Shown one piece after another: positions 1 to 6,246 of a DNA stretch of 8,950 nt. The notes under the pieces are model-generated. The model searched no databases. It saw only the letters and a list, made by a program, of their open reading frames with translations, and had not been told where the DNA came from. Numbering within the stretch: the first letter of the stretch is position 1; every line of letters begins with the position of its first letter. The DNA comes from Bacteroidales bacterium (GTDB lineage Bacteria; Bacteroidota; Bacteroidia; Bacteroidales; Muribaculaceae). Where the stretch lies: contig SFER01000089.1 of the NCBI GenBank assembly GCA_004557195.1, positions 1 through 8,950 of the forward strand. The letters run 5' to 3'. Both the position numbers and the translations under genes were made by a program.

Positions 1-170
1 AATTTGCCACACAAGAGGTTTTGCAAAAATACCGGCTCGGTTCGTCGGCAAATGTGAGTATCGTGAAGAGGGCATTGGTTAAAAAGGAACTCATAGAGAT
101 TGAGAAACGACAAGTTGTCATTAGCGACCCGGTGCTGAAAGTGTGGCTAAAAAAGGAATTAGGGGTATAA
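1..170 (+). CDS. C-terminal end of an ATP-binding (archaeal-ATPase-like) protein, 5' truncated
   Basis: The reading frame is open from base 3 and ends at TAA 168-170, giving the last 55 residues of a protein that begins outside the window. The tail contains Tyr-Arg-Leu-Gly-Ser-Ser-Ala-Asn-Val, then a Lys/Glu-rich helix, then Ser-Asp-Pro-Val-Leu-Lys-Val-Trp-Leu. From family knowledge, this resembles the C-terminal winged-helix segment of Bacteroidota AAA+ ATPases of the archaeal ATPase type (ATPase_2), which typically end with 'LG...NV...ALV.K..I......DPV...WL'. No Walker motif is visible because the N-terminal part is missing, so the function is not established. These proteins are often orphan STAND-like ATPases. 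No terminator hairpin is seen before the next gene. Confidence 0.6.
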   Translation, partial: FATQEVLQKYRLGSSANVSIVKRALVKKELIEIEKRQVVISDPVLKVWLKKELGV

Positions 171-225
171 TTGTAAAATTGTCTATTTTTAACTTACACT
201 GAGAGCCTTTTTGTATTAATATTAC

Positions 226-233
226 TATCTTTG
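226..233 (+). promoter_or_regulatory. Putative Bacteroidota-type -7 box upstream of the CotH-family gene
   Basis: TATCTTTG matches the Bacteroidetes primary sigma-factor -7 consensus TAnnTTTG and is followed by C, as in the other promoters of this window. It lies 26 bases before the ATG at 260. No convincing TTTG -33 box is seen at the usual 19-21 base spacing; a TTTG at 210-213 is too close. Confidence 0.4.
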
Positions 234-259
234 CAACGATAACCTATTTCACTTTTGTT

Positions 260-1942
260 ATGAAAGAAATAACCCTAAAACTCAAAGCGGCATTGATGCT
301 GCTCCTTATCACAATCGCAACGGCTGGCGCTGCCGATTGGTCGGGAACGCTCCCGGTGATGCATATCAACACTATTGGCGGAATGCCCATTACAAGTAAG
401 GAAACCTACGTGAGAGCAACCTACTATGTCGATGCGCTCGGCATCGATGGCTACAAGAATGTGGCATCGGCTTCACTCCCCGACACTATGCAAATTCGCG
501 GTCGCGGAAACTACACCTGGACCGGATTTGACAAAAAACCATATCGAATTAAACTCGACAACAAAACGGCACTCTTGGGAATGAACAAGAGCAAACACTT
601 CGTGCTGCTCGCCCATGCCGACGACGACCTCGCATTTCTGCGCAACACCTTAGGATTTCAACTCAGCCGCATGCTCGGGTTGGCGTGGACTCCGGCTCAA
701 GAGCCGGTGGAGGTGGTGTTCAACGGCAAATACATCGGGTTGTATATGCTCACCGAAAACATTCGCATAGACAAAACCAGAGTGAATATCGTTGAGCAAG
801 CCGACGAGGAAACCGACCCGGAGAAAATCACCGGCGGATGGCTGGTGGAGATAGACAACTACCAAAACGACCCCCATGTGTCGGTTGATGGCATGACCAT
901 TACATACCACACCCCCGAGGTGCTTTCTTCCCAACAGGAAACCTATCTCTATGACCAATTCCACGATATCCACACAAAATCGTACAAAAAAGATGCCGCT
1001 TCCACCGAGTGGGAAACCATCCTCGATAAGAATGACCTCGTGAGATTCTATATCGTTCAAGAAATCCTTGATAATCAGGAGGCTTTCCACGGCAGTTGCT
1101 ATCTCTACAAGGACCTGAACGAAGAGCGTTGGCACTTCGGTCCGGTGTGGGATTTCGGAAACACCTATCGCCGCGGATACGACAAATATGTGTGGCAAGA
1201 CCCGGCATTCGGCGTGGAACTCATCGACGGACTCGCTCGATTTGACTCCTTCCAGGCTCGAGTGAAAGAAATGTGGAGCGATTTCTATCGCGATGACTAT
1301 CCCACGCTCTCGCAATTCATCGACGATTTCATCGCAAAAATAGAAAAAGCCATAGTTGCCGACCGCAACCGATGGAGCGCCTACGGCACCGCCAATGCGG
1401 CAGCCGCAATCACCGATTTCAAAAACCGCCTCGCGACAAAGACCAAATGGCTCGCAAAACAGTGGGGCGACAGCAGGACTCCCGAAGCCGAGGCTTATTT
1501 CATCAACGATGCCCGCTGGGCTCAGGTGTATTGCTGGGCTTGGGACAAAGACAACCCCTATATCAACTACACCGGTGGACAATGGCCGGGCGAGAAAATC
1601 GACAAAATCGGTACTACTGCCAGTGGCGAATTTGGCATTTACCGCTGGAGATGCTTCGGCACCGAGCCGATTTCGTCAAACACCGGCATAATTTTCGGCG
1701 ACGGCGGCGCCGGTGAAGGTCACCAAACAGATGATTTCGACTTCGTCGATGGAGCCTACTACAACAAAAGCGGACTTGCCGACAGTGCTGTGGATGGAAT
1801 CACCGACAATCATTCGCCCATGCCGGTCTATAATCTCATGGGAGTGAAAATAGGCATGGTCGAAAGCCTCTCTCAAGCAGTGGCAACCCTCCCCAACGGG
1901 CTGTACATAATCGGCACTCAAACGATCTTCATCCACCGCTAA
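260..1942 (+). CDS. Secreted CotH-family protein with C-terminal CBM26-like starch-binding module
   Basis: This 560-residue protein starts with a Sec signal peptide (charged residues 1-9, hydrophobic core 10-22, likely cleavage near Ala-Gly-Ala at 22-24). The mature part opens with Leu-Pro-Val-Met-His-Ile-Asn-Thr at 31-38, the usual entry strand of CotH proteins. CotH hallmarks follow: Lys-Pro-Tyr-Arg-Ile-Lys-Leu at 93-99, a Leu-Arg-Asn segment at 127-129, Gly-Leu-Tyr-Met-Leu-Thr-Glu at 160-166, and the acidic Pro-Val-Trp-Asp-Phe-Gly motif at 295-300. Some CotH proteins are atypical secreted protein kinases; whether this one is active cannot be judged here. Residues 414-503 are rich in Trp/Tyr (Trp420, Trp426, Trp428, then Gly-Gly-Gln-Trp-Pro-Gly at 439-444) and look like a CBM26-type starch-binding module. 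Residues 521-560 form a short beta domain (Val-Tyr-Asn-Leu-Met-Gly ... Leu-Pro-Asn-Gly-Leu-Tyr-Ile) like the C-terminal tails of many Bacteroidota secreted proteins. The gene appears monocistronic. Confidence 0.85.
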   Translation: MKEITLKLKAALMLLLITIATAGAADWSGTLPVMHINTIGGMPITSKETYVRATYYVDALGIDGYKNVASASLPDTMQIRGRGNYTWTGFDKKPYRIKLDNKTALLGMNKSKHFVLLAHADDDLAFLRNTLGFQLSRMLGLAWTPAQEPVEVVFNGKYIGLYMLTENIRIDKTRVNIVEQADEETDPEKITGGWLVEIDNYQNDPHVSVDGMTITYHTPEVLSSQQETYLYDQFHDIHTKSYKKDAASTEWETILDKNDLVRFYIVQEILDNQEAFHGSCYLYKDLNEERWHFGPVWDFGNTYRRGYDKYVWQDPAFGVELIDGLARFDSFQARVKEMWSDFYRDDYPTLSQFIDDFIAKIEKAIVADRNRWSAYGTANAAAAITDFKNRLATKTKWLAKQWGDSRTPEAEAYFINDARWAQVYCWAWDKDNPYINYTGGQWPGEKIDKIGTTASGEFGIYRWRCFGTEPISSNTGIIFGDGGAGEGHQTDDFDFVDGAYYNKSGLADSAVDGITDNHSPMPVYNLMGVKIGMVESLSQAVATLPNGLYIIGTQTIFIHR

Positions 1943-1978
1943 TCCCCGCTCGAGATAGGATTATTCCGTTTTTATTCG

Positions 1979-1986
1979 TAACTTTG
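1979..1986 (+). promoter_or_regulatory. Putative -7 box for the U32 gene
   Basis: TAACTTTG fits TAnnTTTG and is followed by C. It sits 19 bases before the ATG at 2006, so the mRNA leader would be only about a dozen bases. No clear -33 TTTG is visible, though the upstream stretch is T-rich (ttattccgtttttattcg). Confidence 0.4.
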
Positions 1987-2005
1987 CGCGGTAATAGCTA
2001 CTGCA

Positions 2006-3256
2006 ATGAAAAGAAACGATTTTGAGATTATGGCTCCTGTGGGGAGCTACGAATCGCTCTCTGCGGCGATTCAAGGCGGTGCCGATGCCATCTATTTTGG
2101 CATCGAGGGATTGAATATGCGTGCCAAGTCGTCAAACAATTTCACTATCAACGACCTCCACAAGATTGCCGAAACTTGCCGCGAGCATGGGCTAAAAACC
2201 TATCTCACAGTGAACACCGTAATCTACGATGAGGATATCGACACTATGCACAAAGTGATTGAGGCGGCTCGCGATGCCCGGCTCTCGGCGATCATCGCCA
2301 GCGATATGGCGGCGATTCTCTATGCCCGGAGCATCGGGGTGGAGGTGCACATCAGTACCCAGCTCAATGTCTCCAACACCGAGGCGGTGAGATTCTATTC
2401 GCAGTTTGCCGATGTGGTGGTGCTTGCCCGCGAGCTCAATCTGGAGCAGGTGAAGCGCATCCACGATGCCATTGTGGAGGAAGATATCCGTGGTCCTCAC
2501 GGGGAATTGGTGCGCATTGAGATGTTCTGTCATGGCGCATTGTGCATGGCGGTGTCGGGCAAGTGCTATATGAGTCTGCACGAAACCGGGGCGAGTGCCA
2601 ATCGCGGCGCATGCCGCCAGATTTGCCGCCGCAGCTACACTGTGAAGGATACCGACACGCAAGAGGAACTCGAAATCGAAAACAAATATATCATGTCGCC
2701 CAAAGATTTGAAAACCATCCATTTCCTCAATAAAATGATTGATGCCGGGGTGAGGGTGTTCAAAATCGAGGGGCGCGCTCGCGGTGCGGAATATGTGCGC
2801 ATCGCGGCAAGCTGTTACAACGAGGCTATCAATGCCTGCATCGACGGCTCTTTCTCCGATGAGAAAATCACCGATTGGAACACGCGTCTCGACAAGATTT
2901 TCAACCGCGGCTTCTGGAACGGCTACTACCTGGGGCAGCGTCTTGGCGAGTGGACTTCAAAATATGGCAGCAGTGCCACCAAGGTGAAGGTGTATGCCGC
3001 CAAGGGAATACGCTATTTCTCGGGTATCGGGGTGGCTGAATTTCAAATGGAAGCCGGCGAGCTGCATCTTGGCGACGAGATTGTAATCACAGGACCCACT
3101 ACGGGTGCCGTGATGCTCACAGTAAAAGAAATCCGCGTGGATTTAAAGCCTGTGGAGAAAACCGTGAAGGGGGAACGCTTTTCAATCAAGGTGGATGAGA
3201 AAATCCGTCCGAGCGACCGCCTCTTCATCTGGAAAGACACCGGTGTAGCCCCTTAG
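2006..3256 (+). CDS. U32 family protein (TrhP/RlhA-type RNA hydroxylation factor or peptidase)
   Basis: This 416-residue cytoplasmic protein begins Glu-Ile-Met-Ala-Pro-Val-Gly (7-13) and has Gly-Gly-Ala-Asp-Ala-Ile-Tyr-Phe-Gly at 24-32, the standard N-terminal TIM-barrel entry of U32 proteins. The U32 signature is intact: Glu172, Phe174, Gly177, Cys180, Gly185, Cys187, Ser190, followed by Arg-Gly-Ala-Cys-Arg-Gln-Ile-Cys at 200-207. The four cysteines 180, 187, 203 and 207 are the likely Fe-S ligands. From family knowledge, E. coli relatives YegQ (TrhP) and YdcP (RlhA) take part in prephenate-dependent 5-hydroxylation of tRNA uridine-34 and of 23S rRNA cytidine-2501. The length is close to YegQ (about 450) and well below YdcP, so a TrhP-like role is favoured but not proven. 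The older name is 'collagenase-like peptidase'. Residues 325-410 form a C-terminal beta-rich domain. The stop codon overlaps that of the convergent lipoprotein gene. Confidence 0.88.
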   Translation: MKRNDFEIMAPVGSYESLSAAIQGGADAIYFGIEGLNMRAKSSNNFTINDLHKIAETCREHGLKTYLTVNTVIYDEDIDTMHKVIEAARDARLSAIIASDMAAILYARSIGVEVHISTQLNVSNTEAVRFYSQFADVVVLARELNLEQVKRIHDAIVEEDIRGPHGELVRIEMFCHGALCMAVSGKCYMSLHETGASANRGACRQICRRSYTVKDTDTQEELEIENKYIMSPKDLKTIHFLNKMIDAGVRVFKIEGRARGAEYVRIAASCYNEAINACIDGSFSDEKITDWNTRLDKIFNRGFWNGYYLGQRLGEWTSKYGSSATKVKVYAAKGIRYFSGIGVAEFQMEAGELHLGDEIVITGPTTGAVMLTVKEIRVDLKPVEKTVKGERFSIKVDEKIRPSDRLFIWKDTGVAP

Positions 3257-3633
3257 TCCATCGGCATCATCCCGATATAGGTGCTGAAATAGGGGTCGGT
3301 GCTCAATTCGAGATACTCGTGATAGAAGCGGAAATAGAACACGGTGCGCTCGCCGTTGTCGTAGATGATGCGCACTGCATCGTCGGGGTCGAGGTCGAGC
3401 CAGTCAAACCCTACGCTTACCCATCGGTGGTAATCGTCGTAGAAACACTGCTCTCCGCGTCCGTTGGAGTAGAAGTAGAACTGCTGGAAATCGGGATGGT
3501 TGGTGTGCACATTCCCAAGGTCGGTGTATCTCACCTCCCACGCGCCTGTGAGGCGTGAAAACCAGTTTTTGTCGCAAGACGAAAGCGACATCATCACCAT
3601 TATAATAAATAGATACAGTACACTCTTTTTCAT
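3253..3633 (-). CDS. Small lipoprotein, lipocalin-like, function unknown
   Basis: With the ATG at 3633 the product is 126 residues, starting with a type II signal peptide (Lys-Lys, hydrophobic 4-16) and a lipobox Leu-Ser-Ser-Cys that lipidates Cys20. The next residues are Asp-Lys-Asn-Trp, without the acidic run used for surface export, so it probably faces the periplasm. The mature part has Leu-Thr-Gly-Ala-Trp-Glu-Val at 28-34, then alternating aromatic strands (Phe-Tyr-Phe-Tyr-Ser-Asn-Gly at 52-58; Tyr-Leu-Glu-Leu-Ser at 107-111). This is the pattern of small lipocalin-like Bacteroidota lipoproteins that open with a Gly-x-Trp strand. An upstream in-frame GTG at 3666 overlaps the manA stop (GTGA) and would add 11 residues; I prefer the ATG because it gives a normal-length signal peptide. 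It lies 29 bases downstream of manA and is probably cotranscribed with it. Confidence 0.75.
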   Translation of the reverse strand: MKKSVLYLFIIMVMMSLSSCDKNWFSRLTGAWEVRYTDLGNVHTNHPDFQQFYFYSNGRGEQCFYDDYHRWVSVGFDWLDLDPDDAVRIIYDNGERTVFYFRFYHEYLELSTDPYFSTYIGMMPMD

Positions 3634-3662
3634 ATAGTTCGTGTTGATAATTAACCACTTTT

Positions 3663-4637
3663 TCACAGTCTCACCGTGATAATTTCGGCATCGCCCTTGA
3701 ATTGAGCCGCCGAGGCATTTGCCGGGAGCATCACAGTCTCCCCTTTGCCTATCTCGACAAAATCGCCGCCATCGATGCTCACCATTGCCTCTCCGTCAAC
3801 AGCTGTGAGGATGAGGAACGATTCGCAAGTGGTCAAGTCGAGCATCGCTGTGCCTTTTACACACAATTTGCGCACCTCGAAGCAAAATTCCTTGGCAAGC
3901 ACCCACTCGCAGTCGCTCACTTTCATCGGCAAGGTGCGGTAGTCGTCTTGCACGGTGTAGTCGATAGCCTGCTTCGCTTTGTCGATGTGCAATTCCCGCT
4001 TGTTGCCATTGGTATCGCGACGGTCGAAATCATACAGGCGATATGTGATGTCGCTTGCCTGCTGCACCTCCAAGATTAGGTTCCCCGCGCCGATGCTGTG
4101 CACACGACCTGCCGGGAGGTAGAACACATCGCCGGGCTTGCTGTCATATTTGGCAATCACATCGAGGATGCTGTTGTCGGCTATGCGCGCCTCAACCTCC
4201 TGTGGAGACACCTCGCGCGACAATCCGGCATAGATTGCGGCATCGGCAGTCGCTGAAATTACATACCACATCTCACATTTTCCCGATGCGTCGTGGAGTA
4301 CACGTGCCATTGTGTCGTTGGGGTGCACCTGAATGGACAAATCTTGCTTGGCGTCGATAAATTTGATGAGGATGGGGAATTTGTCGCCAAATTCGCGATA
4401 GCAACGCTCACCAACGAGTGCCTCGCGATACTTTGCCACGAGGGTGCTCAAATCGCATCCGCTATGGGCTCCTTCTGCTACCTTTGTAATAAATCCATCG
4501 ATACCCGACACCTCCCAACTTTCCCCTACCGAGCTGCTTGGCAATGAAATGCCCTTGAGGGCGGCGATTTGCTCGCCTCCCCAAATAGTCTCCTTGTAGC
4601 AAGGGGCAAATTTTATGGGATGTATGTATTGCGACAT
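3663..4637 (-). CDS. manA: Mannose-6-phosphate isomerase, class I (short bacterial type)
   Basis: This 324-residue cytoplasmic enzyme interconverts mannose 6-phosphate and fructose 6-phosphate, linking mannose use and GDP-mannose supply to glycolysis. The cupin zinc site is complete: Gln103 and His105 in Gln-Val-His-Pro-Asn-Asp, Glu122 in Lys-Cys-Glu-Met-Trp-Tyr, and His180 in Pro-Ala-Gly-Arg-Val-His-Ser-Ile-Gly. The conserved arginine lies in Ile-Thr-Tyr-Arg-Leu-Tyr-Asp (Arg200). The N-terminal Trp-Gly-Gly at 19-21 and Gly-Glu-Ser-Trp-Glu at 38-42 are also typical. The length matches the short Firmicutes/Bacteroidota form (about 315-325) rather than the E. coli form of about 390. The ATG at 4637 is followed by the expected family N-terminus. 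It is the first gene of a minus-strand pair with the small lipoprotein. Confidence 0.93.
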   Translation of the reverse strand: MSQYIHPIKFAPCYKETIWGGEQIAALKGISLPSSSVGESWEVSGIDGFITKVAEGAHSGCDLSTLVAKYREALVGERCYREFGDKFPILIKFIDAKQDLSIQVHPNDTMARVLHDASGKCEMWYVISATADAAIYAGLSREVSPQEVEARIADNSILDVIAKYDSKPGDVFYLPAGRVHSIGAGNLILEVQQASDITYRLYDFDRRDTNGNKRELHIDKAKQAIDYTVQDDYRTLPMKVSDCEWVLAKEFCFEVRKLCVKGTAMLDLTTCESFLILTAVDGEAMVSIDGGDFVEIGKGETVMLPANASAAQFKGDAEIITVRL

Positions 4638-4657
4638 ATATATAACAAATTGGGGTG

Positions 4658-4692
4658 TAAAGTTACGAAAATAATCTCATCCACACTACAAA
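4658..4692 (-). promoter_or_regulatory. Putative manA promoter
   Basis: On the minus strand TTTG (4692-4689) precedes TAACTTTA (4665-4658) by 23 bases. The -7 box differs from TAnnTTTG at its last base, and the spacing is slightly longer than the usual 19-21. It lies about 20 bases from the manA ATG, similar to the other genes here. Confidence 0.3.
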
Positions 4693-4791
4693 TCGGGTCA
4701 AAAACAGCCTTTCTACGCCCAAAATCGCCTCAAAACAGGCATAAATCCACATCTCCCGGGCAATTGAACGGCGTTTTTCACTCTCCACAAA

Positions 4792-4808
4792 ACACCGCGA
4801 GACACCGC
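4792..4808 (+). repeat. Short tandem direct repeat ACACCGC, 10-bp period
   Basis: ACACCGC occurs at 4792-4798 and again at 4802-4808, separated by GAG, so the two copies fall on the same face of the helix. They lie about 90 bases upstream of the AraC-family -7 box. AraC-type proteins often bind direct repeats, but repeats this short also arise by chance. Confidence 0.35.
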
Positions 4809-4896
4809 AAACCTCACAAAAACTCCGAAGCCTTCGTTCCGCGCGTTCGTGGCAATAAAAATTTTGTAAAAGGATTCGGAATTTAAAATAATTGGG

Positions 4897-4904
4897 TATA
4901 TTTG
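4897..4904 (+). promoter_or_regulatory. Putative -7 box of the AraC-family gene
   Basis: TATATTTG is a full match to TAnnTTTG and is followed by C. It predicts a transcript start near 4910, about 50 bases before the ATG at 4960. This argues against the in-frame TTG at 4921, which would be almost at the transcript end. The -33 element is poor (TTCG at 4875-4878, spacing 18). Confidence 0.5.
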
Positions 4905-4959
4905 CAACAATTTTATAATTTTGTGTTTATGTATTTGTGTTTCATTACTTTTTGATATC

Positions 4960-6057
4960 ATGGACCAATCTCTATATAGCTACTCACTCTGTTTTGCATT
5001 GTCGCTGATGCTGTTTTTCGGGCTTCACATGCTGTTTGCCAGGACTCCCGAAAAGGAAATCTTTGCCAATTTCCTGTTGTCTCGAAGGCTGATGGGCATT
5101 GCGCTACTCATTCTCGCAGCCAACTACATGGTTCACTTTTTCTTTTTCGTGAGGCAGATAGATGTCAATGCCACCATCTTGATGAATCTCGCTACATATT
5201 TCATCTGCTACTGGATTTTCGGTTCGGCAATGATGACCTTGCTCGACAATCGCTACATCACGCGGCGCAGAGTGCTCATCCACCTGTCTCTGTGGCTCGT
5301 ATTTGTTGCGCTGGCAAGTGTGTTGCTCATTTGCAACCACGATTCCCACTACCGGCATATTGGCACGATTATCCTTGCCTTTTGGCTGATTATATATGGG
5401 CTATTCCTCTCAATTAGGCTGTTGCGCACCTATAACAGGGCGATTAAAATGTTTGAAAACGCCTATTCCGAGGATATCGGTGCATATATCCGCTGGCTGT
5501 CGGTTTTCACTTATTGGGCGATTGGTTTTGGTGTGAGTTGCGGATTGCTCACCTTCTTGCCCGATAAATATGTGTTTATCTGGATTTTGTCGGCTATTCC
5601 GTTCTATGTCTATCTTTATTGCTGCTACCAAAACTACATGCTGTTCTACGAAAAGGTGGAAACCGCCATTCAAGGAGACAGGGAGTTGAGCGAAACCAAC
5701 GACGACGGGCTCACCCCCACCTATCACTCCGCAATAGCGCGCCACATCAACGAGTGGATAGAGGAGGAGGGCTATCGCAAGCCGGGTGTCACCCTCAACG
5801 AATTGTCGATGCAGATATGCACAAATCGCACCTATCTCTCGGAGTATATCAACAGCAACTATCAAAAGAGTTTTCGCGACTGGATTGCCGACATGCGCAT
5901 CGAGTATGCCAAGCGATTGATGAAATCCAACCCGAAACTCAAGATTCAAGAGGTGTCCGAGGCATCGGGATTCCTCTCATTGAGCCACTTCATAAGGACA
6001 TTCAGCGACAAAGAGGGTTGCTCGCCGTCGCGATGGCGAAAGAGCAGTGCCGAATAG
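4960..6057 (+). CDS. Membrane-bound AraC-family transcriptional regulator (about 7 TM helices plus C-terminal HTH)
   Basis: With the ATG at 4960 the product is 365 residues. The open frame extends back to a TTG at 4921, but that would put a Cys/Val-rich extension in front of a normal start and close to the promoter. Seven hydrophobic segments are visible at about 5-26, 45-64, 70-95, 106-125, 133-155, 182-200 and 205-228. A soluble linker (229-255) leads to an AraC-type DNA-binding domain. Its first helix-turn-helix spans about 288-309 (Thr-Leu-Asn-Glu-Leu-Ser ... Tyr-Leu-Ser-Glu-Tyr-Ile-Asn). The second spans about 328-350 and ends in the family signature Gly-Phe-Leu-Ser-Leu-Ser-His-Phe-Ile-Arg-Thr-Phe with Gly-Cys-Ser-Pro-Ser-Arg-Trp-Arg at 353-360. 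Such one-component regulators, common in Bacteroidota, may sense a membrane or periplasmic cue. The target is unknown; the hydrolase/lipoprotein operon just downstream is the obvious candidate. Confidence 0.85.
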   Translation: MDQSLYSYSLCFALSLMLFFGLHMLFARTPEKEIFANFLLSRRLMGIALLILAANYMVHFFFFVRQIDVNATILMNLATYFICYWIFGSAMMTLLDNRYITRRRVLIHLSLWLVFVALASVLLICNHDSHYRHIGTIILAFWLIIYGLFLSIRLLRTYNRAIKMFENAYSEDIGAYIRWLSVFTYWAIGFGVSCGLLTFLPDKYVFIWILSAIPFYVYLYCCYQNYMLFYEKVETAIQGDRELSETNDDGLTPTYHSAIARHINEWIEEEGYRKPGVTLNELSMQICTNRTYLSEYINSNYQKSFRDWIADMRIEYAKRLMKSNPKLKIQEVSEASGFLSLSHFIRTFSDKEGCSPSRWRKSSAE

Positions 6058-6109
6058 TCCCGATTGATGCCTAAACAACAAATTTACGAATAGTCAAAAA
6101 CCGCAGATT

Positions 6110-6131
6110 TTGCTATTTTAGCAATTTTTTT
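6110..6131 (+). terminator. Putative intrinsic terminator after the AraC-family gene
   Basis: The hairpin TTGCTA (6110-6115) / TAGCAA (6119-6124) with a 3-base loop is followed by seven T (6125-6131). The stem is short and AT-rich but correctly placed, 53 bases after the regulator stop. Confidence 0.5.
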
Positions 6132-6170
6132 GCCGCCGTTTCAAATTATGATTCCGGCGGCTGCTCTTTT
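6132..6170 (+). terminator. Second, GC-rich hairpin directly downstream; terminator or regulatory stem-loop
   Basis: GCCGCCG (6132-6138) pairs perfectly with CGGCGGC (6155-6161) around a 16-base AT-rich loop, followed by TGCTCTTTT. It starts immediately after the T-run of the first hairpin. Together they separate the regulator transcript from the promoter at 6171-6203. Confidence 0.5.
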
Positions 6171-6203
6171 CTTGGATTACAAAAACGAAATTCCCTATTT
6201 TTG
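6171..6203 (+). promoter_or_regulatory. Promoter of the hydrolase/lipoprotein operon
   Basis: TATTTTTG (6196-6203) fully matches the Bacteroidetes -7 box TAnnTTTG and is followed by C. A near-consensus -33 element CTTG (6171-6174) lies 21 bases upstream. This is the best promoter in the window. It predicts a start near 6210 and an AT-rich leader of about 37 bases with no Shine-Dalgarno sequence before the ATG at 6247. Confidence 0.6.
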
Positions 6204-6246
6204 CATTATAAAGTGTGAATTTAATTAACATAAATAACATATTACA

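Larger units (their letters stand above)
4638..4959. other. Divergent intergenic region between manA and the AraC-family gene
   Basis: This 322-bp stretch holds the outward promoters of both neighbours and no gene I can support. Its ends are AT-rich, while the middle (about 4697-4860) is clearly more GC-rich and contains a 7-base direct repeat at 4792-4808. Open frames crossing it on either strand (for example 4713-4961 minus) have no recognisable domain and overlap promoter elements. It could hold an operator, a 5' leader or a dispersed noncoding element. Confidence 0.6.

Noticed and set aside
650..1582. 310-codon open frame on the minus strand
   Set aside because: It lies wholly antisense to the CotH-family gene, whose protein has clear domains. 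The minus product shows no recognisable motif and is a codon-bias shadow.
1943..1978. Possible terminator after the CotH gene
   Set aside because: There is a T-rich stretch but no stem of useful length before it.
2192..2722. 176-codon minus-strand frame inside the U32 gene
   Set aside because: It is antisense to a fully conserved U32 signature region and its product lacks any family feature.
3260..3276. Hairpin ATCGG/CCGAT just past the U32 stop
   Set aside because: The stem has only 5 base pairs and there is no T-run on either strand, so it is not supported as a terminator.
4713..4961. 82-codon minus-strand frame in the divergent intergenic region
   Set aside because: It would run through the AraC promoter, has no recognisable domain, and its first part is AT-rich noncoding-like sequence. 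It is kept only as part of the intergenic finding.
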